Below are positions 1 through 11,900 of a stretch of DNA of 64,000 bases, piece after piece. The position numbers and the translations under genes were made by a program. A model generated the notes under the pieces. The model worked only from the letters and a program-made list of their open reading frames with translations, was not told the DNA's origin and made no database searches. This stretch comes from Pyrrhoderma lamaoense (Eukaryota; Basidiomycota; Agaricomycetes; Hymenochaetales; Hymenochaetaceae): assembly GCA_002794735.1 (NCBI GenBank), contig NBAZ01000041.1:1-64000 (forward strand), given 5' to 3'. Position 1 is the first letter of the stretch. Every line of letters begins with the position of its first letter.

Positions 1-596
1 AGATACAAGGTGTACTCTGTGACTGGGACCAGGCATCGACATATGAGACTGAGAAGTCTAATGATCACACAAGGACGCGTAACGGTACAAGGGCATTTAT
101 GGCAATTGATATTCACAAGACTCCGCCTCCTCTTCATCTTGAACGATTTGACTTTGAATCACTATTTTATGTGATGTGCTGGATCAGCATAAACTACTCT
201 GAAGGAAGATCCATTCCTGAATGCGATAGACATCCAGAGCAAAGAGTGGTCATCTTGGAACGCTGAGGACGACAGGTTGGTGGTTAACAATAAATATGCA
301 CTCCTGAGGGTAACTTTCTACAAAGACATTGAACTTTTCCCTCCCTTCTTTCAACCTCTCATCCGACAATGGTTGGATCCATTACAAGAGTTATTCCGAG
401 AAGGATACTACATGCTAAATAGCCATAATCATTCAATGTCCCTCTATCTTTACGATCTGAGACATAGTACGGCCGTTGCGGGATCAAGCCGTGCTGCTAT
501 TCCATTATCCAAGCCTCCCGACTTTGATCATTCAAGCTTGGGAGGATTTGTTAGTTTGAAAAGATATGGGAAATACTATCTGGACCCGATTTATAA
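1..596 (+). pseudogene. FunK1 fungal protein kinase, C-terminal part, frame-broken (copy 1)
   Basis: Reading from base 3 gives the segment after the HRD motif of the FunK1 family, including the family's DWD metal motif (LCDWDQAST) and RFDFESLFYVMCWISINYS. The frame closes with a TGA at about 265. Compared with the paralogues at 30752 and 34488, two bases are missing near 237-241, after which the next frame continues KEWSSWNAEDD to SLGGFV. A second break lies near 554-558, where a T run is one base shorter than in paralogues; beyond it the family ending (IWEIL, PDL, stop at 594-596) is still legible. The 5' half lies outside the window. Fungal-specific kinases of this type are expanded in mushroom-forming basidiomycetes and their substrates are unknown. 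Two breaks of different kinds make a real pseudogene likely. Confidence 0.85.
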
Positions 597-996
597 TGTA
601 TCTCTTAAATTGTGTTACATATTTTAATTTTATCATCTCATATTACTTGTGTCTTATAACATGTCTATGTGTAGTTAAAAACTTCCATGTAGCAGGATTT
701 ATATACACAGGAGTGACTATTATACAATAAAAACGAATTGATATATACGAGATTAAACAATCAAGTGGTCATACAGGGACACAGAGAGGGAAGGGGAAAG
801 GGGAGGGGAAAGGGAGGATCATAATTCTTATACTACGTAGGAGTATTTGGACGTTACTTATGTATTGCGAATCGTTATTTGATACGTGGGTATAACTTAT
901 CAAGAGACTTCACTTTGGAATTGAAAATAGCCATGTGCGATACACAATCATCAACACAACCTAATCCATCCGTACTAAACTAAAAGTCATCCATCA
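597..996. other. intergenic, with a G-quadruplex-capable purine tract
   Basis: No gene seen. Bases 788-814 on the + strand hold five G tracts (788-790, 793-796, 800-803, 805-808, 812-814) separated by one to three bases, mostly A, a classical G-quadruplex pattern. The rest is AT-rich. Confidence 0.6.
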
Positions 997-1181
997 TCAT
1001 TCTTGATATTTATTCCAAGAAAACCGAACTCTAAACATCTTCAAGGTCCCCACTTCAGCCGATTCTGGATTACTTGCCATCACCACCGGCACATAATCTT
1101 CCAGTAATAAATTCACACAGGTCTCAGGGAGTACGACGAGCATCTCATATGCATATACTAAATACCTTTTCCCATACCTTT
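997..1181 (-). other. possible 3'-terminal exon of an unrecognised gene
   Basis: On the minus strand an open stretch of about 61 codons runs from a TAG acceptor just above 1181 to a TGA at 997-999. It reads like protein (RYGKRYLVYAYEM, then VNLLLEDYVPVVMAS, then FRVRFSWNKYQE) and has a plausible splice acceptor with a TTGAC branch-like sequence. An upstream donor may lie near 1274, but I could not build a convincing upstream exon because other frames there contain stops. No family recognised. It may be a gene remnant beside the broken kinase. Confidence 0.3.
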
Positions 1182-3134
1182 CTAGATGTCAATCTCTAAT
1201 CTCTAGTATAAACTCTCTTCATCTCTGTACAGGTTGGGGGAGCTGGCCGTTCTAGATCTTCTCATGACTCATCGTACTTGTATTAATGAGCATTGAGGGG
1301 GAAGAACAGGTAGTTCCACGCATATATCGTTCCGAAAAGTTAATTAAGATATACGATTTGCACCCCGAAGAAACCGTACTCAGAGATCATGGAAGGTTCA
1401 TGGTCTAACGATACTAAAGTCGAAGTTGTCAGTCCTGATACAAACATATATTTCTCTGGCGAGCCATAAATAAATAATCAAGAAAAGTAAGTAATACTCA
1501 TGAATTGAAGGGATGGTGAGTGATGTTTAGAATCACAAACGCACGTGAGCGGACACTCTCCACTCTCCCGACAAGATTACATAATACCAGTCTTGCCCCT
1601 CAAATTTAACCGGGCATTTTAATTGAAGGCTTAAGGGGTAAATAAGAGAGCAGAGACGGGCCAACTTTCTGGGTTGACGACGAGAACCGGGGTGATCCGT
1701 CGGGTTGGTCAAAAGTTTCTCCTCCTCACTCCTCAAATACCGAATACCGCGATCGAAGGGAGATGATTCGTTTGTGTAAAAACGGATTAAGCAGCACCCA
1801 ATTAATATATAATTCATAAATAGACTAGGCGTGCTTCTTATAGAGGTTCGCGGAGATCGACACATGGCTTCTTCCATGGGATGGATGGCCCTTGAGTACG
1901 TTAGTGTTAGTTGCGCTAGTGCGAAATGGAAAGTGCGGCGACGACGACGATAGCTCCGCAGACGACTGGGCGATGGACTGACCGGGAGCGACCGCGGGAG
2001 AGCTCGGGGATATTCATTCTGCTCATGGGAGTTCAATGGCGTTTTCCCTCTGATGGTCGTCCTACCGTGTACATTGTACATGCATGCATTCCTCAACACA
2101 TACACATACACACGGCCGTCCGTTCGCCCTCTCCTCACCCGTTTTTTCTTGTCTTTTTAGTTGTTGTTGTCATTACTATTCATCCGTGTGTTGCCTCTCC
2201 CTCAACCCGCGTTGCGTCGTCATCTCAAACACGACGACCCGGGTATTCAGCTACATAGACGAGCAAAAAAAAAAAGAGAGAGAAAATAAGGGGAAAATAA
2301 ATATAGTGAACTCACATCCTTCAATCACTCCCCCCTTTCTTTCCCTTTTTTCCTTTTGATCCCTGATCACTGGATCCAAACTCAGAACAAGACTCCCTTT
2401 ATTTTATCTCATCTAATCGGATCTTCTGCTTGCATCAACTCACTTGTACTCCCTTCGGAACGTCTTGCCGTCTACCAGGTGAGGAGCACATTCCTGGCCT
2501 ATATGTCGATCGAAAGAACGGCAACAAGCCCGGCTGCGAACAAGTAACGAATAGAAAGTCAGTAGACCGTGTCGTGTCGGTGTGATAGGTTGTCCACTGT
2601 ATGATAACGCGTAACCTTATTTAACCGTATATCTTACTCCATCATCATCATCACTATCAACTGGGCAAAAATCGAAAATCCCGCGGTGAGTACCCGCATC
2701 ATCATCCTCCTGAAACCTGTTGCGCGTGTAGTGACTAATCTCACTTATGACGTTTCCCCTCCCCCGTCCCCCCTCGTTTCCCTATTTTTTGCTTGCTGAA
2801 ACCGATTTGTTCTAAACAGTACTTTCCACAGATCCCCTAAATTTAAATTCCACGCTTGGCCATTTCTTTGGGAAATCCTTGTTTGCGGTCCCTTCTTTCT
2901 GTCCTCCTCTCACTTTGCTCCCCTTTCTCTCATTTGCCAACATCCTATCCTCTCTTTCTGTGAGAACTAGGAGGTAACTTGAATACTACTTCCTTCACTT
3001 TGGGGTCAGTCAATCACGCATCCAAACTTATTCCTAAATGTAAATGCATAAAGCAAAGGTGTAACATAACATAATTTTGAGTAGCCATCTGTCTGCACAC
3101 GTTCAATATCGCCTTGCATACAAACGAAAACACG
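1182..3134. promoter_or_regulatory. upstream region of the long FAD-monooxygenase gene
   Basis: No convincing gene. Pyrimidine-rich stretches (about 2140-2360 and 2750-2960) precede the start codon at 3135, typical of fungal leader regions. A donor-like GTGAGT at about 2685 and an acceptor ACAG at about 2816-2819 could bound a 5'UTR intron; this is a guess from the motifs only. Open frames at 1533-2138 (-) and 1926-2359 (+) are low-complexity and lack splice or homology support. Confidence 0.4.
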
Positions 3135-6100
3135 ATGTACTCGCCCAACGTGATCTATAATAGCACCACTATGAACAATGGTATCAATGGATATCCCATC
3201 GCCCACAACTCTTCTATCGTACCAGAGAACGCGACGCAACGGGCCTATTCCGACTCGAGCACACCAAAATCAAAGATGGACGACAGTCCTGGTTCGTCTA
3301 GAACAGGCCAGGTTTCAGCGTCAACCGCATACAATCAGGTATACAGTGATGCCAACTCGAAATCATCGTCGAGAGTACCAACGGAGCGGATTCAAAAACA
3401 ATACGTTGACAATAGTGCATATACAAATACCCCGATTTTGGACGCCAGATCAGCAACTAATAAAGATGGACTGTCGGGTGCTAGGTAATAATCGTACTCT
3501 ATCACGTTTCTTACCAACAGATATCTAAACGTTTTGTATCAATTGCATTTCTAGCAATACCCTAGTTTCTTCGCAACGTTCACCAATCGCATCGCATTCC
3601 ACCTCTCATTCTACAACTTCGTGTATAACCTCCAGTAACAATACCTCTTCGCCCACGTCATCATACCAGTCCAGAACTTGTGAAATAGATGACAATTCGG
3701 CCTCCAACTCATCCAATCCTTTAACAGTCTCAAACAAGACGAGTACCAACGTATCAAGGACGAACGGGACACCAAACTCGATGCCGAAAGCGAGCACTAC
3801 TAATAATTCTCCGAATTACTCGGAACCGAGCCACGTAAAGAACGCATATATGGGCGAAACTACCATCGGGAGTAGAGAAACGAGTGAGTTCAAGGGGGGG
3901 ATCCAATATCTTATTACATCTCTGATTGGCTTAACTTTCTCCTTCTTATAGATTATAATCCAGATTCATCTACATTTTCTACGTACGCGAGCCCCTCAAT
4001 ACCAGTACAGACACCGGTTGTCAAGAATACCGAGTCCTCTTTATCCCCCCACACCTCTTCTCACGTCCCAAAGTCAGATCAAACGACGACTGAGACCCTT
4101 TGTCGTACGTATGACTCTCCAAACGTTTCAACAGCAACAGCAACGACAAGGACACATACCAAACCGAGATCTACCCCCTCTCCGAGGAGCCCACCATATT
4201 CAAAATCGGCAGCGACACTTCAGACCACCCAACAAGAAAATCGATCGTCGTCTACGGTTCCTGCAGTAGTTCCCATTAAAAATGACAAGAGGTCCAATGA
4301 GAGTAGGAGTACTTTACCACAGCCACATGCTTCTCCTTCTTCTCCCCCTTTGTTCCCAGTCATGGTCGAAGACGAAGAGCTACTAGATCCGAGTCGGATG
4401 TCGGTGAACGTGGTGGGGAAGTATAATACTCGTGCTCACACTGCCCACACTGCCCACACAGAAGAGTCGTCAGGCTCGCGACGAGCACCTCGGTCTGCAG
4501 CAAACTCGCGTGTTCAGCAACATGTGGATGTGGATAGCACCTCTTCGTTCGCTGCTAACAGAGTAACGACGCAATCACAGGAGAACGTAGCTGTTCATTC
4601 TCGTCAAGACATGTCTTCTAAAAGCAATCCAATCTCAAGAGGTACCACTCATATAAACGCGAACGAAGGCAAAGTCTATGGGACTTCATATAACAATACA
4701 ACCACAACAACGACCTCAAAGACGACGACGACCTCACTCCCTTCCTCTCCTCCCGCATTCCCCGTTGTCGTAGAGGACGAAGAACCGATCTCATCCATCC
4801 CATTCAAGGGAGTAGACGAGCCAAGAACAAGGTATAATAAGCCCAGACATCCTTCTATATCCAAGTCAGGTACCGGGACCGTCAATGAGTCCAGCGGAAA
4901 TTATACCTTGACATCGGCAACGACGACGACGTCAACGATGGCTTCTAATGAAGGGACGACCGATCGTGCGAGGGCGAGAGCGAGAGGAATCGTTCCGCCG
5001 CGGCTGGCAAGTACTGATGAACCCATATCCCAACTTGCACCATCTATCTCAACTTCCACGGCGGCGGAGAAGAACTTGGTGATAAACGGGTACGCTAATC
5101 ACATTTCTTTTTTTTTTCCCTTTAATTATGATGATGGGACTTTTTAATATTATTACTATTATTTATTATTTGCTTTGCTAACGTAAAATTTAATAATAGG
5201 TTATCGGAAATGAAGGAAGAAGCAGAAGCTGGCGTGAATAGAAGCAAGAAGGCGGGTAAGGGAGAACCGACACTCCTCGGTAGAGATAGGAACGAAGCTT
5301 CTTCTCCGAACCTACCTTCAACGACCTCTTCGACCAACATCTCAAAGATCTCCACCTCATTCTCAACTTCATCCTCAGGACAACCAAAATCACCTAATCA
5401 AATCACGAATCGCTCTTATCCTCCTCAAATAAATTCCGCATCGATTGACGTGAACACTTCCGCACCGATCGCTCCATCTTCTTCTTCTTCTTCTTCTTCA
5501 CCTACAGTCCCAACCGCGCCTGCGCCTGCGTCTGCGTCGTATTCAGTAATAAAAACCTCGTCGCCACCTTCTGCTTCTTCTTCGACGTCTTCTAGTGCAG
5601 TCAGCTCTCCCCATACGACAGGTTCAGGTTCAAGTTCAGGTTCTTCGAGTACATCTCTTCCTGCTTCTGATACCTCAGACCAAGTTGCTGCTGAGAGCTC
5701 AAAGTCGACTACTGCTGGCCTTGACGGTTACGTGGGTAAAAGCTTGGAAGGAGACTTAAACTCTGCTACGAAGCCTTCTGTCCGGATCGCCGGATCGAAA
5801 AAGACTGAAAATGAAGTGCCCCCCAAAAGATTGAGAGAAGGCAGCGGGGATAGCAGCAGCAGTCTCACAAACCCGGGTTCAAAACCCTCAATAATCTCGA
5901 GCTCTCATGAGGTAAAATCAGATTCCGGCTCACAAAACACGACAAAAAATGATACACAAAATAACAAGGTCGCGAGACAATTATCATCTAAGCACGATAA
6001 TGAACGTAAGCAACCAGACCGGGAGAACAAGCTATCTTCACTACCTTCCGTCCCTCCTAAAGTCTCTCTTCCAAGTTCACCTAAAGCTTCACTCCCCTCC

Positions 6101-8206
6101 AAAAACGGAAACGGAAACGGAAACACCCACTCAAGTTCAAAGTCTACTTCTTCTACTTCTAAATCAACGTCTCTTCCAATCAAACATACACCACTGCCCC
6201 TCCTCCTCCTTCACTCAACATATACGGATCTCGTCGGACAGGTACACCTCTCCAGGTGATCGTCGTCGGAGGTGGCATCGGTGGACTCAGCGTCGCATTC
6301 ACACTCTCCCAAAGCGGTCACTCAGTCACCATACTCGAGTCTGCAAAGCGTCTGGGAGAGGTTGGCGCAGGGCTCCAAATCTCCCCAAACGTCTCGAGGC
6401 TACTCATGCGTTGGGGATGCGGAGAAGGTATCTCCTCCAACTCGGGGAAACCTACAAGCGGTGCTAACAACTATGGGACGGTTGGTTCAGAATCTAGGAT
6501 CAACGAAAGGTTATCGTCCTGTGCGGTTGAACCAGAGGCCTTAGTGTTCAGGAGATACGACGATGGCTCCATCGTGGGTCGAAGCGAGTGGGGTGAGAAA
6601 GTACGGTCCGAATTCGGGGCTCCATACTTGCACATGCACAGGGCCGACCTTCACCAAATTCTGCTCGACAACGTCCGTGCCTCTTCTGCTTCGTCCCGTG
6701 AAGAATCAGATAACTCAACTACTGGCGCTGCTCCTCGGGGAGAAGGAGGCCGAGTAAGCTTCCGTCTCAATTCACGTGTTCAGAGGATCGACCCCTTCCC
6801 TTCTGCGGAGCGTAACAAGGTAGCTGTAGAGCTGAAGACGGGCGAAGTATACGAGGCTGACCTTATCGTCGGAGCCGATGGGGTGCATAGTCTCGTCCGA
6901 GAGACTGTAGTTGGAAGACTTGACCTTGCCCAGCGTACAGGAGACGCAGCTTACCGCGCCGTTATTTCCACCGATCGTATACTTGAATTGAGTTACGAGT
7001 TAGATGCTCGAGAACGTCAAGAAGGTGTACAAAGGGGAGAAGGCGAAGATCTGAGACGTCTCATTGATAATCCTGAGATGACTACTTGGATGGGTCCTGG
7101 AAGACATATAATGGCATACTGTATCCGCGCTAAACGCGAATATAATCTCGTTATGCTTTACCCTGATGACAAAGCAGAAGAGTCCAAGTATACCGCCGAA
7201 GGGAGTGTGGAGAAGATGAATGCGGAGTTTGCAAACTTTGAGCCTAGGTCAGCCCCATTTCAGCTCCTTTTCCAACTTTTTATTGACGAAAATGTAACTA
7301 ACGTGCACCCGGGGGTTGCTTTTAAACAGAATAAAGCATCTGCTATCTCTAGTTGAGAAACCACTGGTATGGAGATTAGATGAACGAGAGGCTCTTCATA
7401 CATGGGTACACCCTGCCGGAAGAGTCGTCCTACTAGGAGACGCATGTCATCCCATGTTACCATACAGAGCTCAGGGTGCAGCAATGGCCATAGAAGATGC
7501 AGCCGTCATAGGAAACCTACTTTCACGACTCACAGGTCCCACAGGTCCCAGTCAGAATATTCTCAGTACCGGTTCGGGAAGTCAAAGTCAAAGCTACAGT
7601 GGAAGATCCCAGTCAACACCAACCGCCACTCCACTAGTATACGCCCACCTAACAGAGCTCTTACATTCGTACGAACGCTTGAGGTTAAAACGAACGAAAC
7701 GGACACAAGAAATGAGTCGTCTCAATCGGTACATCTTCCACTTACCAGACGGGCCGGAACAAGACGCGAGGGACTCCAGTATGCGTCGGGCAATGAAAGC
7801 GGAAGAAAAAGAGAGAGAGAGGGAGAGAGAGAAAACCTCGAACGCTGCCTCACAAGACGGTTCTTCTACGAGCGGGGTGGAGGAGAAAGGGAAGAACCTC
7901 GCTAATGCGAATCAATGGGCGGACGGTGCGAAGAATAAGGAACAATACGCTTACGATGCCGACGAAGTTGTGGCTGATTGGTGGAAGCGGGAAGGTGAAG
8001 ATAGGCTACGTATTCTTTTACAAGCTCATGGATTGTGCGATTCGAATGGCCGGTCTGAACGAGGAGAAGACTCGGAAAGGGGAACGATGAGAAGTAATGG
8101 GTCGAGGAGTAGCGACGGTGGTGGAGGAGGAGGAGGAGGAGGGAAGAAAGGGTTCTGGAAGAAAGTATTTGGTGCGAGTAAAAAGGACCATGGCTCTGAG
8201 GACTGA
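3135..8206 (+). CDS. FAD-dependent class A monooxygenase with a very long Ser/Thr-rich N-terminal region
   Basis: Exons: 3135-3484, 3555-3883, 3952-5089, then 5200 onward, with a last intron at 7248-7329; stop 8204-8206. The first ~900 residues are Ser/Thr/Asn/Pro-rich and disordered, with two copies of an SSPP-x-FPV-x-VEDEE motif (near 4335 and 4750). The enzyme follows: dinucleotide motif VVGGGIGGLSVAF (6260-6300), DG motif LIVGADGVHSLVRE (~6865), GD motif LLGDACHPMLPYRAQG (~7430), as in salicylate hydroxylase-like enzymes that hydroxylate aromatics using FAD and NAD(P)H. The C-terminus adds a charged helix and a Gly run before a basic end. No ATG precedes the FAD motif in its own frame, so it must be reached from the disordered exon. 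This needs either one extra C in the CCCC at 6197-6200 or an intron 6006-6241 (GTAAGC...CAG), which gives 1,501 aa. Whether fusion or two genes is open. Confidence 0.75.
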
Positions 8207-8908
8207 CGGATAGCGAATACGTCACTTGGAGCAGGGCTTTAGGGTGCCTTCAAGGATGTACACAAAAGAGTCGAGGCTTTTGTCGTAGATCGCCCGATTT
8301 TAAGCACAAGTACCTCTGAGGGTACCTTCTTAATCCCAATCCTCCAATTTGGCCCTTCATCCTGGCTGGCAAAAAAAGTGCGAGATACTTTGTTGCAGAA
8401 TACACAAATGCACACAAGTTACACATGTATACATAATACTGTACAGATATGGCAACCTAGATAATCCTAGTAAACATCTTCTCATGTAATTTGTATGAAT
8501 ATTTTAATATTGTATTTATTACTCTAGAGAACGAAGTACGGACTCAAAAGGTAGTGTAGCTTGTTATAATCGTTGGTTATACATGTACATTTATGATTCC
8601 ATCTGTGCACTACCGATCATCGAGAGAAGGATGAAGAAGATTGTTGTTTGACAGTATACATATATGTTTGTGTATCCGTTCAATCGAAAAAGGATCTATG
8701 CAACATCGTTTTTGACAACTGTATATTCTTACTTATATAGCATTCTGTTATCTAGCTACCGAGCTTTCGTCCAATACTTTACATTAAAATAATCTACATC
8801 GATCTTCGGAGCGGGACGGGTTGAGTTACAACATTTTCTTTTTCTTAAGTTGACATGAGTGTTTTAGAAACTCTTTACCGACGTAAAGCTTTATCTTTAT
8901 TCCCACAT
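8207..8908. other. convergent intergenic region
   Basis: AT-rich DNA between two genes that end toward each other. It should hold both 3' ends. I see no open frame with splice support and no repeat. Confidence 0.5.
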
Positions 8909-11900
8909 TTATGAGATGGAGCCAGTGTCTCGTGTACGAGACAGATTATATGCAGCTGAGATCAACGTAACGTGCCTATTAAACATAAAAACCATTAGTG
9001 AACAGAAAGTCGCCCAGAGCTAGAAGCTTTTAACAGAAAAAAGTAATGTGGCTTACGTGAATCCTTGGACGGCATTACCCAGTCTGTCGTCGTGTCACAA
9101 GTAGATTAGCCGGAATTAGTTAGTATCGTTTCAGCAGAAGTTGAAACAAGAAAGTCAGGACGCACCCTTCTCCAGCAGCAGATATTTCTTCGGTGCAAAG
9201 CCCCACATGATTTGTGTATTGCAAGAAATCCTCGAACATTGTTGCTGCCCTTGTCAGCATTGATTTATCATATTGGCCTGCTCTTGTCAGAGCTTCTATG
9301 CACCTACATACATGCGAAAGAGCGAGATGTATTGATTCCGGTAAGAGATACGGTGCAGACAAAAGGGAGAGGTAGTGTTAAGAAAACTCACCAGAGTGTA
9401 CACAAACAAAATGTGCCTTCTTCTCCACCAACACCATCATCACTCCTTGCGACATCGTATCTATATACTAAACCCTATTTATACAGTGCCACGGAGGCTA
9501 AGTATAAGCATAAGGTAGGAAAGTAATTATAAAATATATACATTTGCTGTTAGACCCCCTCTTTCTGGAGTTCTCAATACCTGCCGGAGAGTACTCAGGA
9601 ATCGGTCCTCAGACTAAATCAAGATTGTACCCATATCAGTACAAATTAGCAAATAGAACCATCCAGCCTGTGTCAATATATATATGAGAAGAAAACGTAC
9701 AGCCGCACAGAAAAATACGAGTGGCATTATCAACACTGCTGAGTCCAATATACTCTCCTGCTCGCCGCCATTTTCCTCATCTAAGTAACTCTGGGAAAAA
9801 TAACCTCGCTTTGCATCCCATGCACGTTGCATGATTTCTTCGTAAAGCTCATCACGCGCAAGAAGCCACTCATTACGGCGAGGGCAGGGGAGTGAACGTT
9901 TATCCGCAAGGCGAATTCCTCTATCGATAGCCACCCTATATTTCAAATTAGGATCTTCAATTATACCATACAATACGATAGTAACGTGAGAGTATGAGCA
10001 TACCACATCATAACCTGTTTTATGAAGTTTTCAGAAACGTTTAAAATGAAAAAATACGGGTGCAGTATAGCTCTAGGTTCTTGCCTTGCTATACTATGAA
10101 ATAACAATCAGTTTCAGATATAATCGGAACGTAAATGCCAACAAGCGTACAGTAAAGTGTTTCATCTGGTTCCTCACTTCCCTGGTTTGTCATTATTGAA
10201 CAACAATAAATTCGTGTCAATAATCTACGGTAACCAACAATATTTGATCAAAACATGCGTACCAGATCGACCTAAGTATAAAAGGAGATGAAACATTGTT
10301 TAGCCGTTGAGTTACCAAACACAGGGCAACTCACAAATCTTTGTCTTTGCGATGTGCGATCACGTCTGTCGTAAACCGAGTTAGCACTGCTCAAGCTTGA
10401 AACCTACATACACATTACATTCGACCCTGGACATGAGCTAAATTAGTGACTACTTCATCACTGTCAGTAGTCAAGGAGTAAACTCACAGTTCGCGAACAG
10501 ACAACCTTTAAAACCCAACGCCGATATTAGCATGCTCATAAACAGACTATCATCAAGCTAGACATACCAGGTGTCGTACGACTATTGGTACCGTATCAGT
10601 GAAGTAATCATCAATATTATCTTGAAAGTGGACTGACTAGGGGCTTCCCATACTAAGTATTGTATCAGATCGTTAGAGATAACTCGTGGGAGAAGATAGT
10701 AGCTCAACCTTTTGACCTAGATATATACAATCCATACTTGCAGATAGAGATCAGTTTATATGAGTAGTATAGATAAATCTAAGTCACGAAGAAATGAGTA
10801 AAGTCCATACAGTACAATGATTGAGTAGCTCACCCTCTACACACAGCTCTCCATAGATGTCCTAAAGAACAGATTCAGCGTTTGTTAACTATAACTTCCT
10901 GGAGCCAGACGTAAAATTCACCAGTTGGACATGATCCGCCGCGCCGTTTCCAATGCTATATTATTTAAGTTAGTCAAACGAATAACAAATCGCAACATGC
11001 TTCAAAAGGACGAACCGGACAGGCTTTGATCCCTTGTGGCCATCAAGATGCGTCAACTCAATTTCTTCAAGATCCTTTCCACCTATTGATGGAGGTTGTG
11101 AGGCCAATGAATTTCAACTACTTTATGGTAGTTACTTACCATGTATCGTATACATTATTTGTAATGATCCGTCTGGATTTCTACCCTGAAGTCTCTTAAA
11201 AATGAAATCCAAGAACGCTATTTGGTTATTAATAAAATTGCTCAGTTGCTGACATGGGAATGTATTGATTACCGCTAGCTTCGTGCGTAAATCCAAGTCG
11301 TATCAATGCGTAAAGCGTGAAGGACGAGTCTCTAATCCAGGTAAAGCGATAGTCCCTAGAGCATCGGAGTTCAAGGTTTTCTGTTCGGTAAAGTATATGC
11401 ATTCTTGCAAGGTACATATACATACCAGTTTCGTGTGCCTCCTATGTGCTCTGGCAGGCTGAATGTTGGACTTGCAACGATAGCACCCGTTGGCTCGTAT
11501 ATCAAAAGCTTGAGAGCAAGAGCACTGCGGTGCACTGCTTCTTTCCACGAGCCGGAGTATGTCGACTTGCTGATCCACTCGTACCAGTATTTATTCGTAT
11601 CCTAAGAGTGTTAGGTCCAGAGTCAAGTTATGTGGAACTTTGAGTGACAAACCTTCAGCAAGAGTTGTAGTAGATCCTGTATTATACATGTACACGTGGA
11701 ATCAGTAAGATGGTCGTAAAGACAATTGATAATGAAAATAGATTACCGCGGTCAAAAGTGGGTCGTCCTGAGACCTAAGCTTAGATGCTCCTCGGATGAG
11801 GTCTATCTCATCTGTCTTAAATAGTACGTAATATAGGATCAATGAGAATACATACTATTCATGGAGACCCCGAGTCGATTTGCTTGTGCCTTCGTGGGTT

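Noticed and set aside
1533..2138. 201-codon open frame (-) rich in Arg/Ser
   Set aside because: Low-complexity composition, overlaps pyrimidine-rich leader DNA, no splice sites or family.
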